Program-made: the position numbers and the translations under genes
Part shown: piece after piece, positions 49,287 through 61,050 of the stretch
Layout of the letters: each line of letters opens with the position of its first letter
Position numbering within the stretch: the first letter of the stretch is position 1
Notes under the pieces: generated by a model
What the model was told of the DNA's origin: nothing
Databases searched by the model: none
Seen by the model: only the letters and a program-made list of their open reading frames with translations
Assembly: GCF_040958095.1 (NCBI RefSeq)
Contig: NC_091219.1
Span: 22,125,037 to 22,189,036, forward strand
DNA: 64,000 bases
Direction of reading: 5' to 3'
DNA from: Procambarus clarkii
Taxonomy: Eukaryota; Arthropoda; Malacostraca; Decapoda; Cambaridae

Positions 49287-49640
49287 TATGCCTCAAGTTT
49301 GAGTTTGACGAATACTAAACACCTCAATTTCCACCTCATACCATCCCCCTCAAACTTCCTTATTCAACAACCAAAATACTGATCTATTGCATCAACCCCA
49401 ATCTACTGCCTTCATACCTTGTTTTACATTTACATTTTTCACAAGCTAATTGCCAGTAAATCAAGGATATCTAACGAGGATATCTCTCAATGCCGATATG
49501 CCTGTAGTAGTTGTCAAACTGCCACTTATTTCACCACCTCAATGTCAACCTCGTACCATCACCCTCCAACTCCGTTACTCCACAACACCCACACACTTAA
49601 CTATTGCATGCCGCCAATCTACTCCCTTCATCCATTGTTT
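49287..49640 (+). repeat. Local ~207-bp direct duplication at the A/B junction
   Basis: ATATGCCT, then CACCTCAAT, CCACCTCATACCATC, CTATTGCATC and CCAATCTACT recur as ATATGCCT, CACCTCAAT, CAACCTCGTACCATC, CTATTGCATG and CCAATCTACT at a 207-bp offset. The first copy is C-like and the second A-like, so this is the crossover junction of the tandem duplication rather than a simple tandem repeat. Confidence 0.7.
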
Positions 49641-50267
49641 GTTTGAAAAATGTAACAAATGCAACCAAATCACGTCCACCACGCCCTATTGTCACGTCAA
49701 TTTACTTACCTGGACCTCCAGTGGGTGCCGCTTCAATATTCACCACTGCGTTAATCCCGGTACACTTGCCTTACTGCCAACGTTATTAACTACTTGCTTT
49801 AACACTTATCTAAGGTACGGTCAAACAGTTCATCGAACTACGTTATGTGCTTTTCGCGGTATTTTATATGTATACTCATCCGCTCTATTCTATTTATCGT
49901 TTCCCAATAGCAACAATGTTATTACTTTTTGTTATTGCATCCACTTCTCCCTGCAACATGCCACACTGACAACATGTAATTGAAACGAAATTAACCTCAT
50001 CGTTGATAATTTGGAAATGATTATATCCAAAACTACCACCAACACTAACGATTTTATTTCAACTTCATTAATAAATCTTTCACAACGTGAACAGTAATTC
50101 TTGCCAAACTAGCTTCCTGTCACATTCAAATTCCACAATTAACTACTCTGGCGCCTCACCCTGACATTGAAACAGCCACAAAACAAACACTCACCTTTAC
50201 ACTGTAGTCAAATGGCAAAACCTACAACCTATCCCCACGAAAATTCTACAAGACTACTCACACTTAC

Positions 50268-50356
50268 TGCCAAGTGTTCACGATTAATGAAGTTGAAGCG
50301 TCTCACTGTTCAACTTCCAGACAGCCCAGGGGTCCTGGCAACCAGTCCGGTATTAC
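50268..50356 (-). pseudogene. Exon-like segment in unit B, nonsense-disabled
   Basis: Minus strand: acceptor TTCTTACAG, frame VIPDWLPGPLGCLEVEQ, then TGA (A has CGA at this codon). The donor CTTGGCA|GTAAGTG is intact, unlike in A. The segment is 89 bp against 87 bp in C, because of three small indels. This is the same exon as in C, with its own stop. Confidence 0.5.
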
Positions 50357-50695
50357 CTGTAAGAACCCAACAGTTAACCTCACGCTACAATATAAATTAT
50401 TCAATCATGCCTATACCAGACCTTTAATTGCAACCTGCACCTACTTAAATTTAATTTTATGTAGCTGCTCATTTCAAATGCATATTTTAAAGCCTCGCAT
50501 ACAACCTGGATAGTAAACAGCTTTTGCAGCTGTTACTTGTGCGTTTACACCCTCTGACCAGCCTAATATTTATTAATAGTATGTAGTGACACTGAAGCTA
50601 TGTGGTCGTCCAGTTTTAAATTTAAAACACTAAAAAAAAAACCCTGAACACGATTTAACGGCTTGGTGCGGTATCCTAATAAAATATTAACATAC

Positions 50696-50932
50696 CTCTT
50701 TAACTAGGTATTCAATAACAGCTTTAAACTCATATCTGCTAACTCAAGTACCACATCTAGCCAAACCTCGACATCTGCAACCACCTTCTGCTCGGCATCG
50801 TCCAAGACTTGTTTCATCGGTCCACCACTGGTCCCATCACAACGGTAGTCTCCTCCACATTCCTACATCACCAGTAGGCTCCTTTCAAGCGATGCCTCTT
50901 CTTCCAACCATTACCTCATTCACTTAATAGCC
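50696..50932 (-). pseudogene. Exon-like segment in unit B with a 37-codon frame
   Basis: Exactly the same length (237 bp) and splice-like borders as unit A 42,014-42,250. The ATG frame at 50,704-50,817 reads MKQVLDDAEQKVVADVEVWL, then DVVLELADMSLKLLLNT and TAG. In A the frame stops after ADMS. It may be a 5' UTR exon with a short frame or a start-containing exon; no family is recognised. Confidence 0.42.
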
Positions 50933-51026
50933 CTGAAAATAATAACAGTCCAAATAAATACATATTTATACATTTTTTTAGTACTGATTAGGGATCAGGA
51001 CTAAAATTAACTGCCAATATATATAT

Positions 51027-51372
51027 CCCCCAAGAGGGTATATACGGCAGCTCTAAAATATAAATGTTTAACCCTATGTATTGGCTTTTTGCGGGTGTAC
51101 AATATGAGTGTAAGCTAGGGGATCTGTCAGCCCTAGCGACCCCAAAGGGTAACGGGGTACCAGCTCAGAGTAACATCACGCCCTAACACTAACTTGTACA
51201 CCACAACTATGCCAATACTGGGGTCAAAATAACGTTCCGTCGAGCCTCACCCACCAAGTCGACTCAACAGCCAATCACGTTTCGATTTTCCAATTGACGT
51301 CACTTCTCGCAACCTCTACTCTCATTGGTCGGCTCCACCTAATTGGATAATCTAGTAATTCATGACAATTAT
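51027..51372 (-). promoter_or_regulatory. Conserved CCAAT/CRE block, unit B
   Basis: Near-identical to the blocks in A and C, with TGACGTCA at 51,295-51,302. Under the gene model, the transcript of unit B's minus-strand gene would start here and run through 50,932, 50,356 and then unit A's 47,090 and 46,605, ending near 45,900. That makes the block the promoter of the terminal exons located in unit A. Confidence 0.45.
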
Positions 51373-51530
51373 GTATGAAAAGTAAAGTATATATACCCAA
51401 TGTATGAGAAACATACATATACCATATGTATGAGAAACAATGTTTGACTTTACACTCAAAAATTATTACTTTTGATTACTTATTATTAAGTATTAATATA
51501 ATGAATAAATAATAGGATTACTTATTCAAG

Positions 51531-51745
51531 CTGTAAGTACAGTACACTATAGTACAGTACCGTACAGGGCATTCCACTACACTACTGTTGCCTACACAAA
51601 ACTACACTACAGTATGGTACTGTACAATATCGTACACAATAAAACAGTATAATGCAGCGCAATACAGTATAATATATTACGGTACAGTCCACTACAGCGC
51701 AGTACAGTACACTATAGGACACAAAAGTACACTACCGTACACTCA
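51531..51745. repeat. Degenerate GTACA array 1, unit B
   Basis: Counterpart of 42,850-43,080, slightly shorter because about 10 bp of CCGTACAATA and several other units are missing. Confidence 0.85.
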
Positions 51746-52222
51746 CAGTTCCTTACTTGCCTTTCAAATGTACCAACGGCATCACCATTACAATTTTGTT
51801 CTACTTAAATAACTGTTTCTTCAATGTAACAATGGGGAGAGAACACATTGGTGCAATGGCGGTCTATGGCAACTGACGCTAGTATCACTAACCACCATTA
51901 GTATTGGATTATTACCTTTCCAACCCTTCATTTTCCTCTATAAACCACACCAATGCATATTTATATACGTCATTTAAGCCATACATGCACACTGCAACTA
52001 GTCATAACGATTATTTAACATGCAATCAATTAGTGTTTTTACACATTTATGCAAAGTCATCACTCATTTGGATTTATAAAGATCTTGTGCGTTAGACTTT
52101 TGATCATTTGAACTCTTCTCATTCGTTTTTAGAGAATGGCGCTATATTATGCTTTCTTCAGCTAAGCTAAGCAAGCAACGCTAGACTCCACTAGCACACG
52201 GTAAGATAGGTAAGGTTAGATA

Positions 52223-52455
52223 GAGTACCGTCAAATATAGGGTACAGTGCACGGTACAATGCAGTACAGAACATTATAGTACACTACCCTACAGTACCGT
52301 TCACTAGAGTCTAGTACAATACAGTATAGGACAGTGCAGTAGAGGCTACAGTACAGGGTGCAGTACATTACACAACAGTATAGTACAGCATAGTGCAGAC
52401 CAGTACAGTACAATACATTAAAGTGAAGTACAATGCATTGTACATACAAGTACCG
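52223..52455. repeat. Degenerate GTACA array 2, unit B
   Basis: Counterpart of 43,562-43,795, differing by small unit gains and losses (AGAGGCTACAGTAC is extra in B; CAATACAGGGTA is missing). Confidence 0.85.
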
Positions 52456-52466
52456 TGGAAGATTTT

Positions 52467-52805
52467 TCTACTGCAAATTCCCCCAAACAAATCCGACTAC
52501 AAATTCCCCTAAAAATAATATTAGAAATTACCCGAGAAATCACCATACAAAATTCCTACTTGCATTCCCCTAACAAGTCTACTAAAAAATCACCTATAAA
52601 TGTTACTATAAATCCTACAAGCAATCCTACTACGAAACCCCTACAAATTCAACTAAAAATCATCAACTAATTATACTTGGATTGCTCCTATAAATCATAC
52701 TAGCAATCCTACTACAATTCATACTAGACAAACTATTACGAATCTCACTAACAATCCAACTACGATTCCCCTAAACATTCTACTAGACATTACCGACAAT
52801 TCCTA
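52467..52805. repeat. Degenerate ~25-bp minisatellite, unit B
   Basis: Counterpart of 43,805-44,190, with several units deleted, for example between AAATGTTACTA and TAAATCCTACAAG and near 52,685. Confidence 0.6.
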
Positions 52806-53429
52806 TTTTCTTAAATATTTAATATTATTCTTCACTCAATATAAATGCAAATGTTCATTTGTGCATAACCGCTATTCAACCTAACTTCTTTACCGATTGC
52901 CTTCATTTTTGACACAACGTTGCCTTCCAATAGACGCGTCTTTTTTATATACCTACTATACAGATGGCACACCTGTGACAGGTAAAACTATGCTTTCTTC
53001 AAAACACCACCATCTCTTCCATGTCAAAGCAACACTCATGTTATACTAAATATGTTAAAATTACATTTCAATGTTTCTGATTGCAATGATAATTTGATTT
53101 TTCATACATTCTGATTTATATCCATTTGGATTTCATTATTTGGTGTCATTTCCCTTGGAATTGAGCTGTGTTGTTTACCATCCCGATCATTTCATGAATA
53201 TATTTGTTTTCCCATATTTTCATGACTTTTTCACTGAAATTCTTATATTTCAATGATGGAAACATCACATCACTTCATATACCCAATTTTCTCATGGGAA
53301 CATCACACCATTTGGGAACGCATCGGACGAGGGCGTGGGGAATGGTTGGGAGGCCCAGGAGACGGTGAGGGGGAAGGAAGACAAGGAACGTTGCTGTGGC
53401 TCACCAACGCATTGCCAGGTACTGTTAGT

Positions 53430-53750
53430 ATTCAATAATATTGTTCAATATTGATATTCTTAAATCTTATTATTCAATAGTATTGAATAATATACATTAT
53501 TATTATTCAATAATATCGATTATTCAATATATTTTTATTTAATATCGATTATTGTTCATTAAGTCAATAAAATTAAATATTCAATAACATTTATTATTCA
53601 ATATTGCCCAATAATATTAAATATGGATCAATATTATTGATTAATAAATATTTAATAATATTGATTAGTATTCAATATTCTACATTTTTGCCTTAAATTT
53701 GGTCTATATTTTATTCAATATCATTTAATGATGTACAATAATGAATAATT
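53430..53750. repeat. AATATT-rich degenerate block, unit B
   Basis: Counterpart of 44,826-45,128. The flanks align well, but the middle (53,465-53,570) is rearranged relative to A, with extra TATTTTTATTTAATATCG and inverted-looking TTCAATAATAT words. It resembles the 20-bp satellite vocabulary without periodicity. Confidence 0.6.
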
Positions 53751-54025
53751 TTGCTACGGGATTTGTACGTTACCTGAACCTAACTTCTGCCACTTTGCTT
53801 GGGTTTTCTGTTCTCTTCACATAGCAAAATACGCAGAATTCCACAACGTGCAACACGCTTGGTGCTCACATCTCAACTCCAAGTCCACACAACGTCCTCC
53901 AGCCGGCGACCCAAAGCTACACATGCCCCACTAGGTCCAGGAACAGTCACGAGCTACAGTCCAGCCAGGACCATGTTCCCAATGTCAGGACTATATGCAA
54001 TCGATTTTTCACTTGCATATAGTCC

Positions 54026-54436
<411 letters not shown>

Positions 54437-55168
54437 GATCATTACCTATATCTACAATCATTATCCTAACTATATACCTATAAGTTATGTAAGTTAAATA
54501 TCTTAGGATATGTAGCATATGCTAATAAAGGATATTTATTCTAGATTATCAATATATAATGTAATCTGGATATGTATATCTGATAACCTAGATGCATCCA
54601 AAATACATATCATTTTCTAGATATGCATCTAGATTATATATATCTATTTATTTTTCATATTATTTAAAATAAATAAAATATGTATTGTACAAAATATGTA
54701 CTGAACCATGTCACGAGATTTCACTACAAATCAAGCCCTACAGTCCATGTACATATACAAAACATAAAACTACGTATTACAATCTTGGTCGTAACTCCAA
54801 GTAACAAACCACACACTTATTACTGTGCACAACTGTTGAACATTACTAAAGGTTATTAACAATACTAAGTTTGCGTATATTATTTAATAAGTTCTATTAG
54901 TCTGCTGCTTCACACTTATCAAAACTACATTCAAAATTCCCAACTTGTACATTACAAATCAACTAATACAATAATGAAAATGTGATGCTGACAGTACACT
55001 CCTGTAATAATGGCACATATCACTATCTCCTAACTGATAAATATTAAAGGATTACCTTTGACATGCAATTCCACAGTGAGGTCATAGGTCCCTTTACAAA
55101 TCAATGCATAAGTATCCAATGGTAAAACAAAATATAAATTTTAAGGCAAACATATCCATGGACACCAC

Positions 55169-55274
55169 TTAGTCAACAGACAAGCAATCATCATCATCCT
55201 TATCTTGATCCTTGCTTTTATCAGAAACCTTCCTTCTTACTGCCTTCCTCTTTACCTTTCTTCTTTCCCAAGGC
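55169..55274 (-). pseudogene. Terminal exon of an unrecognised gene, unit B, frameshifted
   Basis: Minus strand: acceptor TTTTTTTTACTTTCAG, then ALGKKKGKEEGSKKEGF and TGA at 55,221-55,223. Relative to A, a 14-bp deletion inside the GAA/GAG-rich stretch shifts the frame. The ancestral tail (VSDKSKDQDKDDDDCLSVD, stop at 55,169-55,171) persists in another frame. The same gene in A is broken by a nonsense codon instead, so the two copies were disabled independently, or one of the changes is tolerated. Confidence 0.6.
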
Positions 55275-55672
55275 CTGAAAGTAAAAAAAATATGAATGTG
55301 ATTCTATATTACCATGACTTTTATTGACACTCCAAATACAATACTAAATATCATGTATGCTCTACTGTCCTAGTTGTATTTACAGCCGATGAACTACACT
55401 AAATCGACAACTAAACACTATCAATCCTATTGCTTTTTAAATCTACTTTTAATGCTAGGGATACTCGTCCAAACACTTGGTCATTATTTAAACATTCAAT
55501 TTATCTCTTCTGTTTATTATCCAAAATATTTCACTCCGTATGTATCCATATTGGCAATTCACAACTATGAGGCAAAGTATCAAATGTCTAGTTATGTGAG
55601 GAGATGACAAAAGCATATTACTGTATTGTATAGTCTGGGCGATACGCAACCATTTAGTTTGTTGGTACTAAC

Positions 55673-55755
55673 CAAATAGCTGGAAATATCCTGGCACTGT
55701 GTGGTCAGCTCACAATGACCTGAAGTAACATCCTTCCCAGTGATATCACAGTAAC
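55673..55755 (-). pseudogene. Penultimate exon of an unrecognised gene, unit B
   Basis: 83 bp, same borders as unit A 47,008-47,090: acceptor GATGTCATAG, donor TTG|GTTAGT. It encodes YCDITGKDVTSGHCELTTQC then QDISSYL. It joins in phase 0 to 55,274. The single amino-acid change from A (V/I) is conservative. Confidence 0.6.
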
Positions 55756-55821
55756 CTATGACATCAGGTAAGTTACAACCTACATTTGGATGTGCATCTA
55801 TATAGATTAAGTAATTATCAA

Positions 55822-56370
55822 AACAATGCACCAAACCAGGAAGGCTATGTACCACCATCAAATGGGCGGAATAATCAGAGGGCGCTAAATATCACTAAGG
55901 ATGCCAATATGAGAACAGAAACGCACAAAGCGAACGATACCAAATTTATCAATTTCACAAAGAATTCGATCGAGGGACAAGTGACTGCAAGGGATAGTCG
56001 GAAAGCAGAGCGTAGAGAATGAAATAAAGTTCTGCCGTGAAGATGCAAAGTCTCCAGAGGCAGGCGACACACACATCTGGTCAGGAAATAACTATGGCCT
56101 ACACTGATGGGTCTAAGATTGCAGACAGTGAAGATGGAAATGAAATGGGAGTGTGAAGAAGTGTTCAAGGAAAACGCATTTCTGAACTGTAGGAGGGGTA
56201 AAACCTTTAGTAATGTGGCTCAGGCATTTAATAAATTTAGCAAGGGAGACCCTCCACAGGAGGGCAAAGATGGAATACTAGCAGAAATATTCTTAATACT
56301 AACCGAAACAGCATTTTGCAGCCGACAAAACTGACCACAAAGACGGAGATGGGTGAAGGGGAACATGAGG
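55822..56370 (-). mobile_element. Internally deleted fragment of the jockey-type element, unit B
   Basis: Counterpart of 47,162-47,700 with the same internal deletion junction, showing that insertion and deletion predate the A/B duplication. It contains a 21-bp inversion relative to A at 56,106-56,126. Confidence 0.8.
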
Positions 56371-56430
56371 TACAGGAGGGGTAAAAGTCAAAGCACGACA
56401 TAGGCAACAGTGAGGGGTATTATAAGGTCA

Positions 56431-56580
56431 TCACAAACACAGACTCGACTCAAGGTCACGGCCTCTTCCATTACTCGCCACCGTGGCGTTCCTCCTCCTC
56501 TCCACCACATGCGCATTTCTCAAACAAGATACTTCATCGTTCTGTTCCACCCAGCCACAACCTCTCCACACGCTACCATC
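56431..56580 (-). pseudogene. Exon-like open segment, unit B
   Basis: Same 50-codon frame as unit A 47,761-47,910, after a minus-strand acceptor GGATTTACAG at 56,581-56,590. No changes alter the frame. Function unknown; see the A copy. Confidence 0.33.
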
Positions 56581-58272
56581 CTGTAAATCCATAATATGCA
56601 TCAACTTATCATCGACAACATTTCCTATTCTGTTCTACAACCATCTACGAACACTCCATTAACAATTCCTTATATTAAACATTTCCGCAATGAAGAACAT
56701 TTCAGTATATTTCAACATCTAACAATTTCGATATTAATTTCATATAGGTTGACAAACTTTTAACACCCTTTATATGATGACAACTACAATACATAACACA
56801 TTTTCAACCTCTGACGAGTCCTACTTTTATATACAATTCATTCAGACCGCAACCATCACAAACCACACCCCACCCACCTCAAAACTAACCGTTTCTTATA
56901 CATACAATTGCAGTGTTAAACGCAATTTTTTCCCTACTCGGGGTTTAGTCATCCCGCAAATTTAACACCCTCACCCTCATTTCCTGTTACACTTCTGCCT
57001 AGCCAACATTAACTGCTAAACAACTACCTACTAATACCTATATCACCACACATTCCCGCTTACTTCTCCAGGGACATCTCTTCCTAGTACACAATTCTCA
57101 ATTAACACTACAAAATCAACTCAACACCAATATACTTACTGCTACACACGACAACCAACCCCCCCCCCCCCCATGGACCAATACCTGAAGCTCAACCTCA
57201 AGTTAACAACGCACTTACATTTCAAGGACGAACAATCAGGACATGTTCCTTTCAATTCTGCCTATATTGCTCTTACAACACGCGCTACCCCTCATTACAA
57301 TTTTCAATTTACACTAATATTAATGCACACCGCCTATAGTGACTCCCCATTAAACGCTTGGTGAGGGGGGGGGTTTACTACATCACTATCAACAACTTTT
57401 AAAGACACGACGCGCGAACCGTGAGAAAAAACCCTATCGACAGTTATTCAGTAGTCATAACACGTTTCCGGAAGAAACACCATCCTGCAGCAAAACTCAA
57501 TTTTTCTTCTTTATAAACTTAACACTTACACCACTGACTTACAGGTTAAGGCGCTTCAGTTTTTAATGAAAGCCCTCACTATGAGCGCCCTAATATGCCT
57601 CTAGTATTCGTCAAACTCAAACTTAACACCTCAATTTCCACCTCATACCATCCCCCCCAAACTTCCTTATTCAACAACCAAAATACTGATCTACTGCATC
57701 AACCCCAATCTACTGCCTTCACCTAATTGCCAGTAAATAACGTCAACCACCCCCTATCGTCATCACGTACAGCTACACCTCGAGTGGGTGACACTTCCCT
57801 TAGTGGCCACGTTCTTATTAACTACTTGAACCCTACCTTACATTGCCTGTAAAACTGTTCCTGTAACACCTTTCTTAATATGCTTACTCATCCGGTCTAT
57901 ACACTTTCCCATTAACAACAAACATGTCCCTACTTTGTGTTATTGCACCAACTTCTCAATGGGACACTAATTAGTTAACATGAATATTTATTTACATCAA
58001 CGTTGAACTTACTAAATAATGATATCTTCAATACTTCAACTCACTTTTATTCCAACTTTAATAACTATTCCACAACGTGAATACTAATTCCTGCAAAACT
58101 ACCTTTCTCACATTCAACTTAAATGTTGTTGAAGTGATAATAACTACTCTCGGCCGCCTCAACGTCACATTCAAACCCACACAATATTAACACAATCACC
58201 TTTAGACTAGTAACGTGGCCCAACCTCCAACCTATCCCCACGATTCTTCTACAAGACTAGTCACACTCTTAC

Positions 58273-58359
58273 TGCCAAGTCTTCACGAATAGGGCACTTG
58301 AAGCGTCTCTGTTCTTCCACGCAGCCCAGGGGTCCTGCCAATCCGATGTCCGCTATTAC
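58273..58359 (-). CDS. Clean 87-bp internal exon of an unrecognised gene, copy C
   Basis: Minus strand: acceptor CCTTGTTGCAG (58,360-58,370), then exactly 29 codons, VIADIGLAGPLGCVEEQRRF then KCPIREDLA, followed by donor GCA|GTAAGAG (58,266-58,272). Both borders are phase 0. This is the best exon in the window. The corresponding segments in A and B have indels, a lost donor (A) or a stop (B). Under the gene model it follows the exon-like segment ending at 58,847 and precedes exons in unit B (55,755 and 55,274). The family is not recognised, and expression is unproven. Confidence 0.5.
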
Positions 58360-58609
58360 CTGCAACAAGGCAACGTCATGTTATCAATATCAATCATGCC
58401 TATACCATACCTTTAATGCAACATGTACCTACTTTAGTGAAAGTAATTTCATGCTCCCAATTTCTAATGCCACTTAAAAGCATAAATCCCACATACATAG
58501 TCAACGAGTTTTGCAGCTGTTACTTGTGGCCTCGACACCCTCTGAGCACCTAATACGATTAACCACTTCAGTCTCACTTTACTACGCTATCCTATTACCA
58601 GGCCTCTAA

Positions 58610-58847
58610 ACTTAGACTAGATATTCAATAACTACTTGCCTTAAACTCATCCCGCCATCATAGATGCTAACTCACGCAGCACATCTTGCAAAATCGGGAC
58701 ATCTGCCACCACCTTCTGCTCGCCACTGACTTGATTCATCGGTCCATCACAACCTTATTCTCTCATCCACCTTCCTAAATCACCAGTCGGCTCATTTCAC
58801 GCGATGCCTCGTCTTCCAACCATTACCTAATTCACTTAACAATAACG
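58610..58847 (-). pseudogene. 5' exon-like segment, copy C
   Basis: After the minus-strand acceptor GTTTGTTTTTCAG (58,848 onward), the sequence matches the 237-bp segments of A and B. All three frames from the acceptor stop early. A later ATG frame reads MNQVSGEQKVVADVPILQDV and ten more residues. The GTATGT donor of A and B is not present, and the 3' border is uncertain. Confidence 0.35.
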
Positions 58848-58941
58848 CTGAAAAACAAACTTTACAATTCACTACACATTTATAAATATCTTTTAGTACT
58901 GATTACAGGTCACCACTAAAATATCTGCCTATATATATCCT

Positions 58942-59286
58942 CCCCCAAGAGGGTATATACGGCAGCTCTAAAATAGATTTTTGACCCTATGTATTGGCGT
59001 TTTGCGGGTGTACAATATGAGTGTAAGCTAGGGGATCTGTCAGCCCTAGCGACCCCAAAGGGTAACGGGGTACCAGCTCAGAGTAACATCACGCCCTAAC
59101 ACTAACTTATACACCACAACTATGCCAATACTGTGGTCAAAATAACGTTCCGTCGAGCCTCACCCACCAAGTCGACTCAACAGCCAATCACGTTCCTTAT
59201 TTTCTATTGACGTCACATTCTCGCACCCTCTACTCTCATTGGTCGGCTCCACCTAATTGGATACTCTAGTAATTCATGACAATTAT
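58942..59286 (-). promoter_or_regulatory. Conserved CCAAT/CRE block, copy C
   Basis: TGACGTCA at 59,208-59,215 and CCAAT/ATTGG pentamers around it match A and B with few substitutions, while sequence on either side of this block has diverged heavily. Either purifying selection or independent homogenisation would produce this. Confidence 0.5.
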
Positions 59287-59406
59287 TTATTGAAACTCAA
59301 ATATATACACCAAAATCTATACCCAATGTATGAGAAACAATGTTTGACTTTACACTCATAAATGATGACTGGATTACTTATTATAATAATTATACTTATT
59401 CAAGCT

Positions 59407-59727
59407 GTAAGTACAGTACAACACAGTACACTATAGTATAGTACAGTACAACACAGTACACTATAGTATAGTACAGTAACGTACAGTACAATCCCCTACG
59501 GTACGATACATTACAGTACTATACATTACAGTACTGTAGAGTACAGTTCCGTACGGTACAATACATTAACTACTATACATTACAATACACTCCAGTACCG
59601 TATAGTACACTACACTACAAGGTACAGTGCAGTGCAGTACTGTATACTACACAAAAGTACCGTACAGTACAACATGGTAAAAAATAAAACGGTATAATAC
59701 AGTACGGTACACTGCAGTACAGTACAA
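59407..59727. repeat. GTACA array at the truncated end of copy C
   Basis: The longest of the GTACA/TACAG arrays, with segments such as CAGTACAACACAGTACACTA repeated twice near 59,412 and 59,446. The unit's homology stops inside or at the end of this array, and GC-rich DNA begins at about 59,730. Confidence 0.85.
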
Positions 59728-60154
59728 TGGCATATTGGCCACTCTGAGGCCTCCTTGCGGCCAGCGGGCCTCGCCCTTCGTGGGGGGGGGGGAAGGGGGG
59801 GGGTGTCCGGCCAGCTGGCCTGCGGTGGGGGTGCAGCGCTGGTCCCCAAGTGTCCAGCTGTCCGCAGCTAATCCTTTGCCCAGTCTAGGTGCTAGTAAGA
59901 GTCAGGAAACCCTTCTCCTTATTCCTTGGCGGCCGGCCTCACGCCCTGGGAAAAACTTCTCCCATTTGTCATATCAGTTTTCCCTAGTCACTAGTTATTT
60001 TCTGCCCGCCTGTTAATTCTAGGATTTCCCATTATGTCTTGGTCGGGCTCCGTTAAGTGTTGTCTATACACTTTATTTCCCCTTTGTGTCCTGACTGTTA
60101 CCTAGTTCTAATTACATTTCATCTGCCATTAGGTTTCTGCAGTTTCTTCTGTTC
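59728..60154. other. GC-rich patch with G runs upstream of a Penelope-like remnant
   Basis: CTTGCGGCCAGCGGGCCTCG, an 11-G run at 59,782-59,792, a 9-G run shortly after it, and repeated GGCCAGC/GCCGGCC words. Composition returns to average by about 59,970. It may be 5' sequence of the adjacent retroelement. No coding frame is convincing. Confidence 0.4.
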
Positions 60155-60229
60155 ATGTCCAGCCGACGTTCTTCCTGTGATGAGTTAAGCTGGCGATGTT
60201 ATTCAGGTATCTTATTTATATTCATCAAC

Positions 60230-60781
60230 TGTGCCTACTCTCAAGCTAAACGAAATTTCTTTCATCCTAAACCTGCTTCCAACACTAGTACCACTGTACT
60301 ATGCCTTCCCTTCATATCTGAACTCAAAACTTTTACCAATACCTTTCGTCCTCTTGCCATTAAACTCGCCTTTCGACAAACTAACACACTTCGTACCAAT
60401 CTAGTTCACACTGCTCCTCCTGCTTCTAATGCTGCTGGTGTCTACTCTATTTCCTGTTCATCTTGTCCTCTCCAATACTTTGGCGAAACTGGCCGTACAC
60501 TGAATGACAGACTTAAAGAACACAAGAGAAGTGTTAAGTCTGCAGACACTAACAATGCTCTCTTCTGCCATGTGAGGGATTCTAATCATCCCATTGATTG
60601 GTCTTCCTCCAAAATAATCTTTCCTGCCTCTACTCTACACAGACGCCGTCTTGTAGAATCGGCTCTTATACACAATTCACCCAACATGAACTTGAGTCCT
60701 GGCTTTGTTCCTGTGGACTCTTCCCTTTCACAGTATATACTCAAATGCTCTAATCTTTCTAACAAACGTGACTTAACATAA
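60230..60781 (+). pseudogene. Penelope-like GIY-YIG endonuclease C-terminus, 5'-truncated
   Basis: In the 208-codon frame beginning at 60,155, residues from about 30 onward resemble the C-terminal third of a Penelope-like polyprotein. The endonuclease has GVYSI (95-99), the paired Cys of SCSSC (100-104), YFGETGR (108-114), R119 and H123, downstream C138/H139 and H145, and the presumed catalytic Glu168 in LVESALI. This arrangement, with Cys between GIY and YIG, is characteristic of Penelope-like elements. It would cleave target DNA. The domain is open and may be unbroken, but with no RT it is non-autonomous. The first ~25 residues derive from a shared segment of unknown origin and are probably not native. 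Confidence 0.8.
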
Positions 60782-61050
60782 GCTTACCCCTTCCATTTAT
60801 CTTTCTTTCTCTTTCCTTTTCTTTCTCTCTTCTCCCTTTTTCTGTTCATTGTCTTCTCCTACGCTCCCTTGCTATCCTCTTCTTATTCCTATTACTATCT
60901 CCTTCGGTGGTTATAATAGGAGCTGCCTCGTATGGGCCAATAGGCCTTCTGCAGTTCTCATTATTACTACTATCCCCTACACCTTACTTTCCTCCTCAGC
61001 TCTCTCTTGCCTATTTATTGCTTGTCCCCTACCTCCTCATCACAATCGAC

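Larger units (their letters stand above)
40811..49494. repeat. Segmental tandem duplication, unit A (about 8.7 kb)
   Basis: The segment starting at GATATGCCTGTAGTAG (40,811) recurs at 49,495 and remains alignable to the end of each unit. By eye, A and B differ mainly by scattered substitutions, short indels and a few larger gaps; no percentage was computed. The unit holds gene-like exons on the minus strand, a conserved promoter-like block, GTACA arrays, an AATATT block, a SINE and a jockey fragment. Its last ~290 bp (49,206-49,494) match the beginning of copy C (57,516-57,740) better than the start of A, as expected for unequal exchange. Confidence 0.88.
57741..59727. repeat. Diverged, truncated third copy C of the unit
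   Basis: Alignable to A 41,000-43,080 and B 49,690-51,745, but with many substitutions and gaps except for one nearly unchanged block at 58,942-59,286. It ends inside a GTACA-rich array at about 59,727, where sequence changes abruptly to GC-rich DNA. The parts of A and B downstream of that array (43,081 and 51,746 onward) are absent. C is therefore an older duplicate or the ancestral end of the array. Confidence 0.8.

Noticed and set aside
59728..60154. CpG-island promoter
   Set aside because: GC-rich, but dominated by G runs and GGCC words, with no downstream host exon; more likely part of repeat DNA.
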